Assembly: GCA_038993745.2 (NCBI GenBank)
Contig: CP160629.1
Coordinates: forward strand, 2,108,001-2,172,000
Direction of reading: 5' to 3'
Source: Aliivibrio fischeri
Lineage (GTDB): Bacteria; Pseudomonadota; Gammaproteobacteria; Enterobacterales; Vibrionaceae
DNA length: 64,000 bases
Under the pieces are notes generated by a model, which worked only from the letters and a program-made list of their open reading frames with translations, ran no database searches and was not told the DNA's origin. Positions within the stretch are counted from its first letter, which is position 1; every line of letters starts with the position of its first letter. The translations under genes and the position numbers were made by a program. Shown one piece after another: positions 9,437-19,563 of the stretch.

Positions 9437-10168
9437 TTATTCTACTGTCCAAGATGATAACTTGGCCCGTAGTCGTTGCATCGATTGGCTGTGTATTTGG
9501 CTTACGCGAGACTCGCTTACACCAATTACAGCACCAATCTCTTTTAGGTTAAGTTCTTCATCGTAATAAAGAGACAAAACCAAAGCTTCTCTTTCAGGAA
9601 GCGTTTTAATCGCTTCCACAAGAGCTACTCGAAAGTGTTCATCGGCAACACCTTGAAACGGAAGATTATCATCAGCTTGCTCTTCAGTTGCGATCACATC
9701 ATCAGAAACGCCTAAATCTTCCATACCAACTAGTTTACCGCAATTTACATCATTAAGTATCTGATAATATTGATCTAACGGTAATTCTAGATAGTCTGCT
9801 ATCTCTTTATCGGTCGGATCCCGAGAAAGTTTAGCTTCAAGCTCTCTAATTGCCGAATTAATCATCCGACTGTTCTTATGTACTGAGCGAGGAACCCAAT
9901 CTCCACGTCGAATTTCATCCAACATTGAGCCTCTAATTCGAATCCCAGCATAGGTTTCAAAACTTGCGCCTTTACTGCCATCATAATTTTGCTGGGCTTC
10001 TAATAAACCAATCATGCCAGCTTGAATCAGATCATCTACTAATACACTCGCTGGCAATCTCGCCATTAAATGATGAGCAATACGTTTAACCAGATCAGAA
10101 TAACGTTCTAAAAACGCCTTCTGACTGTTTACATTGCCTTTATGATCATAAGTTAAGCCATCAGACAT
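9437..10168 (-). CDS. fliA: RNA polymerase sigma-28 factor FliA
   Basis: Sigma factor for late flagellar genes (flagellins, flgM). The 243 residues show sigma regions 2 (LVKRIAHHLMARLP, DDLIQAGMIGLLEA, GSMLDEIRRGDWVPRSV), 3 and 4 (LNLKEIGAVIGVSESRVSQIHSQSMQRLR). The ATG at 10166-10168 was preferred over one ten codons upstream because GAGGA sits six bases before it and the protein then begins MSDGLTYDH, as in the family. It overlaps the flhG stop by eight bases. Confidence 0.95.
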   Translation of the reverse strand: MSDGLTYDHKGNVNSQKAFLERYSDLVKRIAHHLMARLPASVLVDDLIQAGMIGLLEAQQNYDGSKGASFETYAGIRIRGSMLDEIRRGDWVPRSVHKNSRMINSAIRELEAKLSRDPTDKEIADYLELPLDQYYQILNDVNCGKLVGMEDLGVSDDVIATEEQADDNLPFQGVADEHFRVALVEAIKTLPEREALVLSLYYDEELNLKEIGAVIGVSESRVSQIHSQSMQRLRAKLSSWTVE

Positions 10169-11051
10169 AATCGTCCTCAATTTCACTTGTTTTTTCATTG
10201 CGTAATAGCTTTTCTACGAAAAACTCTAAGTGACCGCTTGGTGCTTTAGGTACAGGCCAAGTTACCACTTTGTTTGCAAGAGATTTCATTGCTAACGCTG
10301 CTGGAGAGCGTGGATATGCATCCACAACGACTTTTTGTTTTCTAACTGACAGACGCACTTTTTCATCTAATGGAATACAAGCCACTAATTCCATATTTGC
10401 AGATAAAAAGCGATCCGTTACTAGCGTTAGTTTCGCAAATAATTCACGACCTTCACGGTAACTTCTTACCATGTTGGCAACAATTTTGAATCGTTGAACA
10501 TTATGCTCACGACTTAAAAGTTTTATTAATGCATATGCATCGGTGATTGACGTTGGTTCATCACACACCACAACTAAAACATCTTGAGCCGCACGAGAAA
10601 AACTGGTCACCATATCAGAGATACCAGCAGCAGTGTCGATTAAAAGAATATCTACTTCTTCTTCTAAACTGCTGAATGCTCGAATTAATCCTGCATGTTG
10701 TGCTGGTGTTAGTTCTGCCATAGATTTTGTTCCTGACGTTGCAGGAATTAGTCTCACACCATATGGGCCTTCAACGATAATGTCTGCTAATTCGCATTCA
10801 CCATCCAAAACATGCCCTAGGTTTTTATGTGCTCGAACACCCAGCATAATATCAATATTTGCTAAGCCTAAATCGCCATCTAGCACCATCACTTTTTTCC
10901 CTTGCTGTGCAAGTGATAATGCTAAATTTAATGTTACGTTTGTTTTACCTACGCCACCTTTACCACCCGTTACAGCAACCACTTTGGTCAATGTTGGTTT
11001 GGTTAAGCGTCGTAATCCACTAGCCTGATCGTATATATTATTATCAATCAT
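10161..11051 (-). CDS. flhG: MinD-like ATPase FlhG (FleN), flagellar number regulator
   Basis: Limits flagellar number to one or few by antagonising FlhF and FlrA. The 296 residues have a deviant Walker A (GGKGGVGKTNVTLNLA, about 29-44), switch regions DGDLGLANID and LLIDTAAGIS, and a C-terminal amphipathic region. The N-terminal DQASGLRRL matches the DQAxxLR motif that stimulates the FlhF GTPase. Its start overlaps the flhF stop (ATGA). Confidence 0.95.
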   Translation of the reverse strand: MIDNNIYDQASGLRRLTKPTLTKVVAVTGGKGGVGKTNVTLNLALSLAQQGKKVMVLDGDLGLANIDIMLGVRAHKNLGHVLDGECELADIIVEGPYGVRLIPATSGTKSMAELTPAQHAGLIRAFSSLEEEVDILLIDTAAGISDMVTSFSRAAQDVLVVVCDEPTSITDAYALIKLLSREHNVQRFKIVANMVRSYREGRELFAKLTLVTDRFLSANMELVACIPLDEKVRLSVRKQKVVVDAYPRSPAALAMKSLANKVVTWPVPKAPSGHLEFFVEKLLRNEKTSEIEDDYV

Positions 11052-12526
11052 AAATTGTCCGCCTCTGGCATATCACTATTCCAGAAATGAGGGTCCTTTT
11101 CCGTCGCTTTTTCTAGTAATTCATTTGCCTTTGCAACTAAGTATTTTGGTTGAGCTAAAACAATGTCCTCAGGAACACGCTGCCCATTTGCAATATAAGA
11201 GATTGGAAGGCCATTCTCTATAGTTACACTAATTAATTCACCTAAACTTAGAGATTCATCGATTTTACTTAAAATACAACCAGATAATGGAATGCGTTTG
11301 AAGTGATCAATGGTTTCTTGCAGTACTCGGCGTTGTGCCGTTGCTGGCATCACAAGATAGCTATTAATTTGTGATCCACTGTTTTCCATAATCGTATCTA
11401 ATTGTTCTGTTAAACGTACATCACGTTGTCCCATACCTGCAGTATCCACAAGCACTAAACGACGATTACGTAATTGATACAGAACCGATGCTAATTCATC
11501 AGCATCTTTAGCAATTCGTACTGGACAGCCCATAATGCGGCCATAAATAGCCAATTGTTCTTGAGCACCAATACGGAATGTATCTGTTGTAACTAATGCT
11601 ACTTGGTCAGGACCATATTCCATTGCTGCACGGGCAGCTAATTTAGCAATAGTTGTTGTTTTACCAACCCCTGTAGGGCCCAATAATGCAATGATGCCAC
11701 CACGTGATAACGTATCCACTTTTGAGGTTGGAATTTGTTCAGCAAGTAGTTTCAATAACGCAGGCCATGCATCTTTTGCTGGTACATCTTCTGGAATATA
11801 GCAAGCAAGTTGATCAGCAAGCTCTTCTGATAAACCCATTTTCTCTAGGCGCTTAATCAGCATTGCTCGTAGAGGTTCACGACGCTCTACTTCCTGCCAC
11901 ATAAGACCAGATACTTGATGCTCTAATAAACGACGAATAGATGACATTTCAGAACGCATGTTTTCTAATTCTTCGTTCGACTCGTTATGCGAACGACGAC
12001 CTTTCTCATAACGAGAAGGATCTAATTTCGGTTGCATTCGCTCTGTTGAATGTCGAACTGGCTCATCAGAAATAAGGTGCGCTAATTTTGGATTATTTTG
12101 AATCGCACGAGTCATTTCTGATGTATCTAATCTTGGAGTAGATGCAGAGTTTGAATACGAGTTTGCTGATGATTGAGTCTGAAATTTAGACTGACGTTGC
12201 AATAACGCAGCTAAACTATCCTCTTCACGCTCAGCTTTTTCTGGCTCAGGCTCTGTAGAACTATTATGTGAGCCATATTGCTTGATCATATTTGCAAAAC
12301 GACGTGTCATAGAACCTTTACCAACACTCACCTTGTCTTCTTCAACTTGACGCTGTGATACTGCTGGAAATGATTGAGATTGCGCACTCGGATCAATAGC
12401 CGCAACAATTTCAATACCACCGGTTACTTTTTTATTTGACATAATGACAGCGTCAACACCTAGCTCTTCTTTTACTTGAACCAGAGCAGAGCGCATGTCT
12501 TTTGCAAAAAATCGTTTAATTTTCAA
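11048..12526 (-). CDS. flhF: SRP-type GTPase FlhF, polar flagellum placement
   Basis: GTPase that positions the flagellum at the pole and promotes assembly. The 492 residues comprise an N-terminal B domain (MKIKRFFAKDMRSALVQVKE) rich in Ser/Gln up to about 190, a helical N domain, and a G domain with P-loop GPTGVGKTT (283-291), DTFRIGAQEQL and VDTAGMGQRD. Frame and length are normal. It is followed directly by flhG and preceded by flhA with a 33-base gap. Confidence 0.96.
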   Translation of the reverse strand: MKIKRFFAKDMRSALVQVKEELGVDAVIMSNKKVTGGIEIVAAIDPSAQSQSFPAVSQRQVEEDKVSVGKGSMTRRFANMIKQYGSHNSSTEPEPEKAEREEDSLAALLQRQSKFQTQSSANSYSNSASTPRLDTSEMTRAIQNNPKLAHLISDEPVRHSTERMQPKLDPSRYEKGRRSHNESNEELENMRSEMSSIRRLLEHQVSGLMWQEVERREPLRAMLIKRLEKMGLSEELADQLACYIPEDVPAKDAWPALLKLLAEQIPTSKVDTLSRGGIIALLGPTGVGKTTTIAKLAARAAMEYGPDQVALVTTDTFRIGAQEQLAIYGRIMGCPVRIAKDADELASVLYQLRNRRLVLVDTAGMGQRDVRLTEQLDTIMENSGSQINSYLVMPATAQRRVLQETIDHFKRIPLSGCILSKIDESLSLGELISVTIENGLPISYIANGQRVPEDIVLAQPKYLVAKANELLEKATEKDPHFWNSDMPEADNL

Positions 12527-12559
12527 TATCGTATTCCTGCGTTAAATAAGTTGACGCGG

Positions 12560-14651
12560 TTAGTTACCAACAGCTTGAACAATTCTAATTTGTTTCTCAT
12601 CAGGGATCTCTTGGTAAGAGAGAACTCGTAAGTTTGGAATCGTATTTTTCACAAACTTAGCTAATGTCGAACGTAATACCCCTGATGTTAACAGCACAGC
12701 TGCTTCGCCTTTTAACTCTTGCTCTTGAGTCGCTTGAGTTAATGATGCTTGCAGACGCTCTGCTAACCCAGGCTCAATACCAGTGGTTTCACCACCAGAC
12801 GCCTGCATAGTTTGATGCAAGATTTGTTCCAATTCAGGAATTAGAGTGATAACTGGCATTTCAGCCTCTATCCCATTGATTTCCTGAACAATTAATCGTT
12901 TCAACGAAATTCGAACAGCAGCCGTCAAAATGTCAGGTTCTTGACTTTTTGGCGCATATTCAGACAAAGTTTGGACAATGGTTCGAATATCACGAATTGG
13001 AATTGCTTCATTCAATAAATTCTGAAGCACTTTTACAACCGCCCCCAAGGTAATTGATCAGGAACCAGACCCTCAACTAACTTAGGCGAACTCTGCGCCA
13101 ACAACTCAAGTAAGTTCTGAACTTCTTCGTGACCTAACAGCTGAGCCGCATTATTTGTTAATAACTGACTTAAGTGCGTTGCCAGTACTGTTGCTGCATC
13201 TACTACAGTATAGCCTAATGCTTGAGCGTGCTCTCTTTGCTCTTCATTGATCCAAACTGCTTCTAATCCAAACGCTGGATCAAATGTTGGTTCACCTTCA
13301 ATCGAACCATAAACCTGACCAGGGTTGATAGCCAGTTCTTTATCAGGGCGAATTTCTGCTTCACCACCAGCTACGCCCATCAGCGTAATTCGGTATACAT
13401 TCGGCGGTAATTCTAAGTTATCTCGAATATGTACAGCAGGTACTAAGAAGCCAAAATCTTGAGATAGCTTCTTACGAACCCCTTTCACACGATCAAGTAA
13501 TTCACCACCTTGCTCTTTATCTACCATAGGGATCAAGCGGTAACCCACTTCTAAACCAATAACATCAACAGGTTGAACGTCATCCCATGATAATTCTTTT
13601 GGTTGTGAAGCCGACAGTTCCATTGGTGGTGCAGCTTTCTGCTCTTCGCTTTCTTGCTCTTTTTTCTTAGTTAAATAATACGACCAGCCGCCCGCTAATA
13701 ACGCTAATAAGATGAATGGGAAATGAGGCATACCAGGGACAATACCCATAACAAACATAATTGCAGCCGTTACCATTAACGCTTTTGGATTATCAACCAG
13801 TTGGAAAACTAATTGTTCCCCCATATCTTCATCGGTGTTTTGACGAGTTACCATGATAGCTGCGCCAATCGATAAAAGAAGTGATGGAATTTGTGCAACC
13901 AGACCATCACCGATAGTTAACAATGTATAGATTTGAACCGCTTCACCAAACCCAAGATTAAATTGCGCCATACCAATGGCAAGACCACCGATGATGTTGA
14001 TGAATAGAATAAGGATACCAGCGATAGCATCCCTTTTACGAATTTAGAAGCACCGTCCATTGAACCGTAAAAGTCCGCTTCTTTTGTCACTTCAAAACGA
14101 CGGGTACGAGCTTGTTCTTGGTCAATCAAACCGGCATTTAAGTCCGCATCGATTGCCATTTGTTTACCTGGTAATGCATCCAAGGTAAAACGCGCACTTA
14201 CTTCAGAAATACGGCCCGCACCTTTGGTTACAACCATAAAGTTAATGATCATTAAAATGATGAATACGATTAAACCAACTGCGTAGTTACCGCCAATAAC
14301 CACGTTACCAAAGGCGTCGATAACGTGACCTGCCGCACCCGGACCTTCATGACCGTGCAAAAGTACCACACGAGTTGATGCAACGTTCAAAGCAAGACGA
14401 AGTAATGTTGAAACCAGAAGAATGGTTGGGAACGCTGCAAAATCCAACGGACGACGGGTATAAATAGTCACAAGTAACACCACCATGGCTAAAGCGATGT
14501 TAAAGGTAAACATTAAGTCGAGTAAGAAAGCCGGAATGGGTAAAATTACCATTGCCAGAGTGGATAGAACTAAAACAGGTACACCAATAGGAGGTATACC
14601 TCGCCCTTGAAGAGCTGATAATTTATTCGGCAGCGGAATTTGAAATTTCAT
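12560..14651 (-). CDS. flhA: Flagellar export apparatus protein FlhA (two frameshifts)
   Basis: Inner-membrane core of the flagellar type III export gate. Starting at the ATG 14651, the N-terminal membrane domain ([20 protein letters not shown]...) is readable to about 14031. The frame then shifts ([20 protein letters not shown]) to about 13049 and shifts again into the C-terminal cytoplasmic part ([15 protein letters not shown]). One base added in the GGG run at 14031-14033 and one near 13048-13051 restore a 698-codon gene of normal length. Both look like one-base deletions. As written, the protein would stop soon after residue 210. Confidence 0.93.
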
Positions 14652-14738
14652 TAACTTCTACTTCTTCTTCTTCTAAACTCGTATTTCTTACGAAACCAAT
14701 AATAAGTGACTAATAGCGCAATAGCTTAGCTACTTAAA

Positions 14739-14753
14739 GCAAATTTCGAGCCA
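14739..14753 (-). promoter_or_regulatory. Sigma-54 promoter (-24/-12) of the flhA operon
   Basis: On the minus strand TGGCTCGAAATTTGC gives GG and GC separated by exactly ten bases, the sigma-54 signature, 88 bases upstream of the flhA start. It fits the class II flagellar tier driven by FlrA/sigma-54. Confidence 0.8.
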
Positions 14754-14862
14754 GATTAATGTCACTTTTTTGGCTGACAATTTCCGGTTTTCTGACAGAT
14801 TGAAGTAGAGTCACAAAAGCAAGAATAACTCATTAATTTTAAAAGAAAAATAAGAATCACAA

Positions 14863-14890
14863 TTGAAAAAGGTGTCGTAATTTGTATAAT
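14863..14890 (+). promoter_or_regulatory. Sigma-70-type promoter of the PilZ gene
   Basis: TTGAAA (14863-14868), a 16-base spacer and a perfect TATAAT (14885-14890) lie 30 bases before the ATG of the PilZ gene, which therefore seems to be transcribed independently of flagellar sigma factors. Confidence 0.6.
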
Positions 14891-14919
14891 TCGTCCTTTA
14901 TTTATCTCTTGGTGCTGCT

Positions 14920-15597
14920 ATGACTAGTGTATCGCTTAGTACAAATCAAAATGTACTTAATAAAATGGATATTGGTGGTCGTGTTATCATCGAAATTACG
15001 TGTCCAAATGGTCAGTCAGCACAAGCAAATTCACAGTTGATAGGATTCAAAAAAGGACATTACGTTTTCATTGAATACCCATCTTCACCTCCTCTTGAGT
15101 TTAATAAAATCTACCTAGAAGGTGCCGACGTTACTTTTCGTGCAATAACAAACACGACTCACTGTGATGTTATTGCCTTTAAAACGACGATTCACTCTGT
15201 AATTTATCGTCCAATGGAAATGATTTGTCTGCATGCACCAAGTAGCATTACGATGAAACCCATCCGAACCCACCGACGAATTGAAAGTAAATTTTCATGC
15301 AATTTATCAGTAAATGAACAAAATTTAACGGGTGTCATGAGAGATTTTTCTTTCGGTGGATGTGCCATTGCCTTACCATCAAAACTCAGTCCTGATAGCT
15401 TACTAAATAAAAAAATTGCATTAACAATAGAGATCGAAAGTCTTGAACCGATTTCTGTTCGTGGTGAAATTAAAAATATAGATGTAAAAGAGTCACAATC
15501 GAAAATTGGAATCATGTTTGATACTGACGGCATCAGTGAATCCGAATTGCAAACTCTTCATCACCAATGCGTTCTTAAAGGCTGGGATAAACAATAA
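14920..15597 (+). CDS. PilZ domain protein, YcgR-like c-di-GMP receptor
   Basis: A 225-residue cytoplasmic protein with an N-terminal YcgR-N-like beta domain (about 15-105) and a C-terminal PilZ domain. Both c-di-GMP-binding motifs are present: RxxxR as RTHRR (116-120) and DxSxxG as DFSFGG (142-147). In enterobacteria and Vibrio such proteins bind c-di-GMP and slow or stop the flagellum. It lies alone on the plus strand between flhA and flhB, which supports a motility role. I did not assign a plz name because paralogues cannot be told apart here. Confidence 0.88.
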   Translation: MTSVSLSTNQNVLNKMDIGGRVIIEITCPNGQSAQANSQLIGFKKGHYVFIEYPSSPPLEFNKIYLEGADVTFRAITNTTHCDVIAFKTTIHSVIYRPMEMICLHAPSSITMKPIRTHRRIESKFSCNLSVNEQNLTGVMRDFSFGGCAIALPSKLSPDSLLNKKIALTIEIESLEPISVRGEIKNIDVKESQSKIGIMFDTDGISESELQTLHHQCVLKGWDKQ

Positions 15598-15610
15598 AGT
15601 AAGTTATTGT

Positions 15611-16741
15611 CTATTTTTTCAATTCATCAGGAATAGTTAGCGTACTTTCATCTAACTCAGGCTTAGTACCACCTTTCTTCTTATACTGCTTCATCTGGAA
15701 TATATATGCCAAAATCTGTGCAACCGCAGCAAATAAACCATCAGGGATCTGTTGTTCTAATTCCGTTGAATGATATAACGCACGAGCCAATGGTGGAGCA
15801 GGTAAAATATCAATATTGTGCTCACGTGCAATCTCACGGATCTTCATCGCTACGTGATCGACCCCTTTAGCAACAACGATCGGCGCCGCATCTTTACTTT
15901 GATCATATCGCAAAGCCACTGAGTAGTGCTCTGGGTTCGTCACCACAACATCTGCAGATGGTACATCAGCCATCATTCGACGTTGAGTCATTTCACGTTG
16001 AAGCATACGGATACGCCCTTTTACTTCTGGCTTACCTTCCGTTTCTTTATATTCATCTTTTACTTCTTGCTTAGTCATTTTTAACTGATTTGCGTGTTGC
16101 CAAATTTGAAAAGGAATATCAATGGCGACAACAATCAGTAAAGTACAACTGATCAACAGTATGAAATTTAATAATATGTCTAGTGAGTGAAAGATATTAG
16201 CTGGATACGTATCCAAGCTTAATTGGAACAGATCTTCTTTACTGCCTTCAATTAAATAAAAAGCCATTCCCCCAACAAGAGACACTTTCAAAATAGACTT
16301 TAAAAGCTCAACCCAACTCTGCATACCAAACATACGTTTAATGCCCGACATTGGGTTCATTTTTGAAAACTTTGGCATCGCCGCTTCAGATGAAAAACTG
16401 ATCCCACCAAGGCCAGCAGCACCAGCTAATGCAGCAACAAACAGAGTAATCAAAATAAGAAAGACAGGAAAAACCAATGCAATCAATGCACCACCAACAA
16501 TTTCAAGCAATTTATTGGTGTCATAAATCTCTTCTCTGGATACAGAGAAAAAGCGTTCCATTACAGAAAATAACGCTCTTGCGACATCTTCACCAAACCA
16601 CATTAATGCAACAGCACCACATACCAAAACAGAAACAGAGGCGAGCTCTTTTGACCTTGCAACCTGCCCTTTATCTTTGGCCTGTTGCAAGCGTTTGGAC
16701 GTGGCGTCTTCGGTACGTTCTTGACCGTCACTCTCAGCCAT
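15611..16741 (-). CDS. flhB: Flagellar export apparatus protein FlhB
   Basis: Export-gate protein that switches substrate specificity from rod/hook to filament. The 376 residues have four hydrophobic segments in the first 215 and a cytoplasmic domain carrying the autocleavage motif NPxH as NPEH within VVVTNPEHYSVALRYD (about residue 268). The Asn-Pro scissile pair and the His are conserved; the variable position is E rather than the T of E. coli. It is last in the fliK-flhB operon and converges with the PilZ gene. Confidence 0.95.
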   Translation of the reverse strand: MAESDGQERTEDATSKRLQQAKDKGQVARSKELASVSVLVCGAVALMWFGEDVARALFSVMERFFSVSREEIYDTNKLLEIVGGALIALVFPVFLILITLFVAALAGAAGLGGISFSSEAAMPKFSKMNPMSGIKRMFGMQSWVELLKSILKVSLVGGMAFYLIEGSKEDLFQLSLDTYPANIFHSLDILLNFILLISCTLLIVVAIDIPFQIWQHANQLKMTKQEVKDEYKETEGKPEVKGRIRMLQREMTQRRMMADVPSADVVVTNPEHYSVALRYDQSKDAAPIVVAKGVDHVAMKIREIAREHNIDILPAPPLARALYHSTELEQQIPDGLFAAVAQILAYIFQMKQYKKKGGTKPELDESTLTIPDELKK

Positions 16742-16786
16742 ATCTAATGACCTCCACGGTCGTGTTAATTAATAATAATTTCATAA

Positions 16787-17569
16787 TCAACAATCTAATC
16801 GGATCATGCTACATATCTGCTCTTCAGCACGAAGCCAATGCAGATCATAGTGATTAAACAAGCCCAAAATAATATAAGACGTCAGTAATAAACCAACGAG
16901 CAAGGCAAAAGCAAAACCTAATGAGAAGATATTTAACTGTGGTGCTGCACGAGTCATTACACCAAAAGAAAGGTTAACCGTCAGTAAGGCAATAATGCCC
17001 GATAACGACATACTTAACCCGGCCTTCATCATAATACCAAGCCAGCTTGCCATGGATTGATAATCCACACTCGTGAGCTTGCCAACCCCCACCGGTAAGG
17101 TTGTAAAACTCATCACCACAAAGTTAATCATTTTTAAATGACCATCGGTTCCTAAAAAAAACAGAATCGATAAGAACATGAATAATTGACCAAGTAGTGG
17201 CGTATTCTGACCATTGGCAGGGTCAACCATGGATGCAAAACCTAAACTCGATTGCATACCCAAAATTTGCCCTAAAAGTACGAAGGTTTGAGTAACAAAT
17301 ACAGTAACCATTCCCATTGCTACACCAATAATGATCTGCTCTGCTGTGGTCATAAAACCTTGAAAAGAGACCAATTGGATTTCAGGTGGCATGGCAGGAA
17401 TAGCTGGCATAACAGCAAAAGTAATGCTCAAACCAAGATAGAGTCGAATTCGAGGCGACACAAAACGAGCCCCAAATACCGACATCACCATTAACATGGC
17501 TGAAATACGGGTATAAGGCCAGAAATACGTAGCTATAAAATCTAAAACTATTTGAGTTGGATATTCCAT
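16787..17569 (-). CDS. fliR: Flagellar export apparatus protein FliR
   Basis: Membrane subunit of the FliPQR export channel. The 260 residues are highly hydrophobic with about six membrane segments and family blocks PYTRISAMLMVMSVFGAR and FVSPRIRLYLGLSI. It lies between fliQ and flhB, the normal order. Confidence 0.95.
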   Translation of the reverse strand: MEYPTQIVLDFIATYFWPYTRISAMLMVMSVFGARFVSPRIRLYLGLSITFAVMPAIPAMPPEIQLVSFQGFMTTAEQIIIGVAMGMVTVFVTQTFVLLGQILGMQSSLGFASMVDPANGQNTPLLGQLFMFLSILFFLGTDGHLKMINFVVMSFTTLPVGVGKLTSVDYQSMASWLGIMMKAGLSMSLSGIIALLTVNLSFGVMTRAAPQLNIFSLGFAFALLVGLLLTSYIILGLFNHYDLHWLRAEEQICSMIRLDC

Positions 17570-17606
17570 AACATTAGCTCATGTGCATCAATTCAGAGTG
17601 CACACG

Positions 17607-17876
17607 TCAATAGAGTACCGTTGGCATTCGAGCAATAAGTTCATAAAAGTATTCCATCAACATACGCGTCATCCAATGCCCAAATAACATCAGAGCAAGC
17701 AAGGTAACAATAAGACGCGGTAAGAAGCTTAATGTTTGTTCGTTGATCGACGTTGCCGCTTGGAATACCGCAACAACTAAACCAATTAACAAACTTGGAA
17801 TAATGATGGCACATACCATGATTAACACCATGTAAAGCGCACCACGGAATAGATCTATCGCCATTTCAGGGGTCAT
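17607..17876 (-). CDS. fliQ: Flagellar export apparatus protein FliQ
   Basis: Small (89-residue) channel subunit with two membrane helices and the family motif LVAVFQAATSINEQTLSFLPR. It is ten bases after fliP and 37 bases before fliR. Length and sequence are typical. Confidence 0.96.
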   Translation of the reverse strand: MTPEMAIDLFRGALYMVLIMVCAIIIPSLLIGLVVAVFQAATSINEQTLSFLPRLIVTLLALMLFGHWMTRMLMEYFYELIARMPTVLY

Positions 17877-17885
17877 GATTGCTCC

Positions 17886-18755
17886 TTAAGTTGCAAAACT
17901 GCCTGCGAGAGTGGATAGGATCAAATTCCAACCATCCACTAATACAAACAACATTAACTTAAACGGTAATGATACGATCATTGGAGAAAGCATCATCATA
18001 CCCATTGCCATTAATACCGATGCCACCACTAAGTCGATGATCAAGAACGGCAAGAAAAGCATGAAACCTATTTGGAAAGCGGTCTTTAGCTCTGAAGTAA
18101 TAAACGCCGGAATAACCACAGTAATTGGCACATCTTCTGGGTTTTCAGCTTCAACACCCGACATATTTACAAAGGTTTCTAAATCTTTTACTCGTGTTTG
18201 AGCTAGCATGAACTCTTTCATAGGAACCTGTGCAACATCAAACGCTTCACGAGCTGTGATTTCTTCATTGATATAAGGTTGAATCGCCGTGTTATTTACT
18301 TTATCAAACACCGGAGCCATGATGAAAAACGTCAAAAACATCGCAATACCAATAATAACTTGGTTTGATGGCGTTTGTTGTAAACCCATGGCTTGACGCA
18401 AAATCGACATCACAACGACAATACGGGTAAAAGAGGTCATTAAAATAACCATTGCAGGCAAGAAGCCCAGCATGGTCATTAGACCTAAAATCTGTAAGTT
18501 TACAGAGTAATCTTCCCCACCATTGGCATTGGTTGTCATGGTAAATGCAGGGATACCACTACCAGAACTGCTGCCTTTTGCTATGGTTTTTGCTGCTCCA
18601 GCCTCTTTTTCCATTGCAGTAACCGTCATGCCTTCAGCACTAGCGGCAGTTTGCGGAATAGAAGAAGCGAGATCATCTACCGCCCAAGCAGGAGATGCCA
18701 TAAAGAAGAGTGAAAATGCCGCCAAAACGGCGGCAATAAAATTAGTTTTTAGCAT
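17886..18755 (-). CDS. fliP: Flagellar export apparatus protein FliP
   Basis: Core subunit of the FliPQR channel. The 289 residues begin with a cleavable signal peptide ([19 protein letters not shown]...AWA) and a low-complexity stretch. The conserved core follows ([28 protein letters not shown] as [11 protein letters not shown] and [10 protein letters not shown]) with several membrane helices. Its start overlaps the fliO end by 14 bases. Confidence 0.96.
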   Translation of the reverse strand: MLKTNFIAAVLAAFSLFFMASPAWAVDDLASSIPQTAASAEGMTVTAMEKEAGAAKTIAKGSSSGSGIPAFTMTTNANGGEDYSVNLQILGLMTMLGFLPAMVILMTSFTRIVVVMSILRQAMGLQQTPSNQVIIGIAMFLTFFIMAPVFDKVNNTAIQPYINEEITAREAFDVAQVPMKEFMLAQTRVKDLETFVNMSGVEAENPEDVPITVVIPAFITSELKTAFQIGFMLFLPFLIIDLVVASVLMAMGMMMLSPMIVSLPFKLMLFVLVDGWNLILSTLAGSFAT

Positions 18756-19128
18756 TTTTTTTCATCAGTTGGCTAAGTTGAGAAGAGAAAGGCGTCATGG
18801 TGTTTTCATTTACCTCTAACGGCTTATCTAGCTTACTTAGCATATTGATATTTTGAGAGGTGATCCCGATTAAGAATTGCTCCTCTCCAACTTGAACGAC
18901 CGCGATTCGCTCTTTTGTTCCAACAGGCAGTTGCTTAACAATACTCATAGCACTGCCTGATGTTCCTGTTACACCAGGAAATCGCATTCTCTTTAATAGC
19001 CAAGCAAAAAAGAGAATTAATGCGATAACAAAAATCAGCGAACCTAATGTTGCCGCTAAATCAACATTAGCCTTTTCAGCTGCAAATAGAGGAAAAGGCA
19101 CTAATGCCAATAACCATAGCTTTTTCAT
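18742..19128 (-). CDS. fliO: Flagellar assembly protein FliO
   Basis: Bitopic membrane protein that helps FliP assemble. About 128 residues with a signal-like N-terminus ([16 protein letters not shown]), one membrane helix ([19 protein letters not shown]) and a cytoplasmic domain ([27 protein letters not shown]). I preferred the ATG at 19128 over a TTG two codons upstream because AGGG lies seven bases before it. Confidence 0.93.
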   Translation of the reverse strand: MKKLWLLALVPFPLFAAEKANVDLAATLGSLIFVIALILFFAWLLKRMRFPGVTGTSGSAMSIVKQLPVGTKERIAVVQVGEEQFLIGITSQNINMLSKLDKPLEVNENTMTPFSSQLSQLMKKNAKN

Positions 19129-19151
19129 ACCCAATCCCTATTCGTGTTTAA

Positions 19152-19541
19152 TTAACGAAGTTTTTTGATGCGTTCAGTTTGGCTGATAACGTCAGTTAAA
19201 CGGATACCAAACTTGTCATTCACGACAACCACTTCACCATGAGCGATAAGTGTGCCATTAACCATTACATCTAAAGACTCACCAGCAATTCGGTCAAGTT
19301 CAACAACAGAACCTTGGTTAAGTTGCAGTAAGTTACGAATGCTAATGTGTGAACGACCTACTTCCATAGAAATCGTTACAGGAATATCTAGAATCGTATC
19401 AAGCTTACGACGTTCATCTTCGTTGAACTCTGGCGCTTTTTCTTCTAGATCTTCTAAAGGTGCGGTTACTGCTTGAGCTTCTGCACTTTCACTTAATGCT
19501 GCTGCCCATTCGTCAGCCATTTGTTGTTCATTTGAATCCAT
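19152..19541 (-). CDS. fliN: Flagellar motor switch protein FliN
   Basis: C-ring protein at the base of the flagellum. The 129 residues have an acidic N-terminal region and a C-terminal SpoA domain (ILDIPVTISMEVGRSHISIR, LLQLNQGSVVELDRIAGE, VVVNDKFGIRLTDV). It follows fliM by 22 bases. Confidence 0.96.
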   Translation of the reverse strand: MDSNEQQMADEWAAALSESAEAQAVTAPLEDLEEKAPEFNEDERRKLDTILDIPVTISMEVGRSHISIRNLLQLNQGSVVELDRIAGESLDVMVNGTLIAHGEVVVVNDKFGIRLTDVISQTERIKKLR

Positions 19542-19563
19542 GATCCACTACCTTCTCTGTTTC

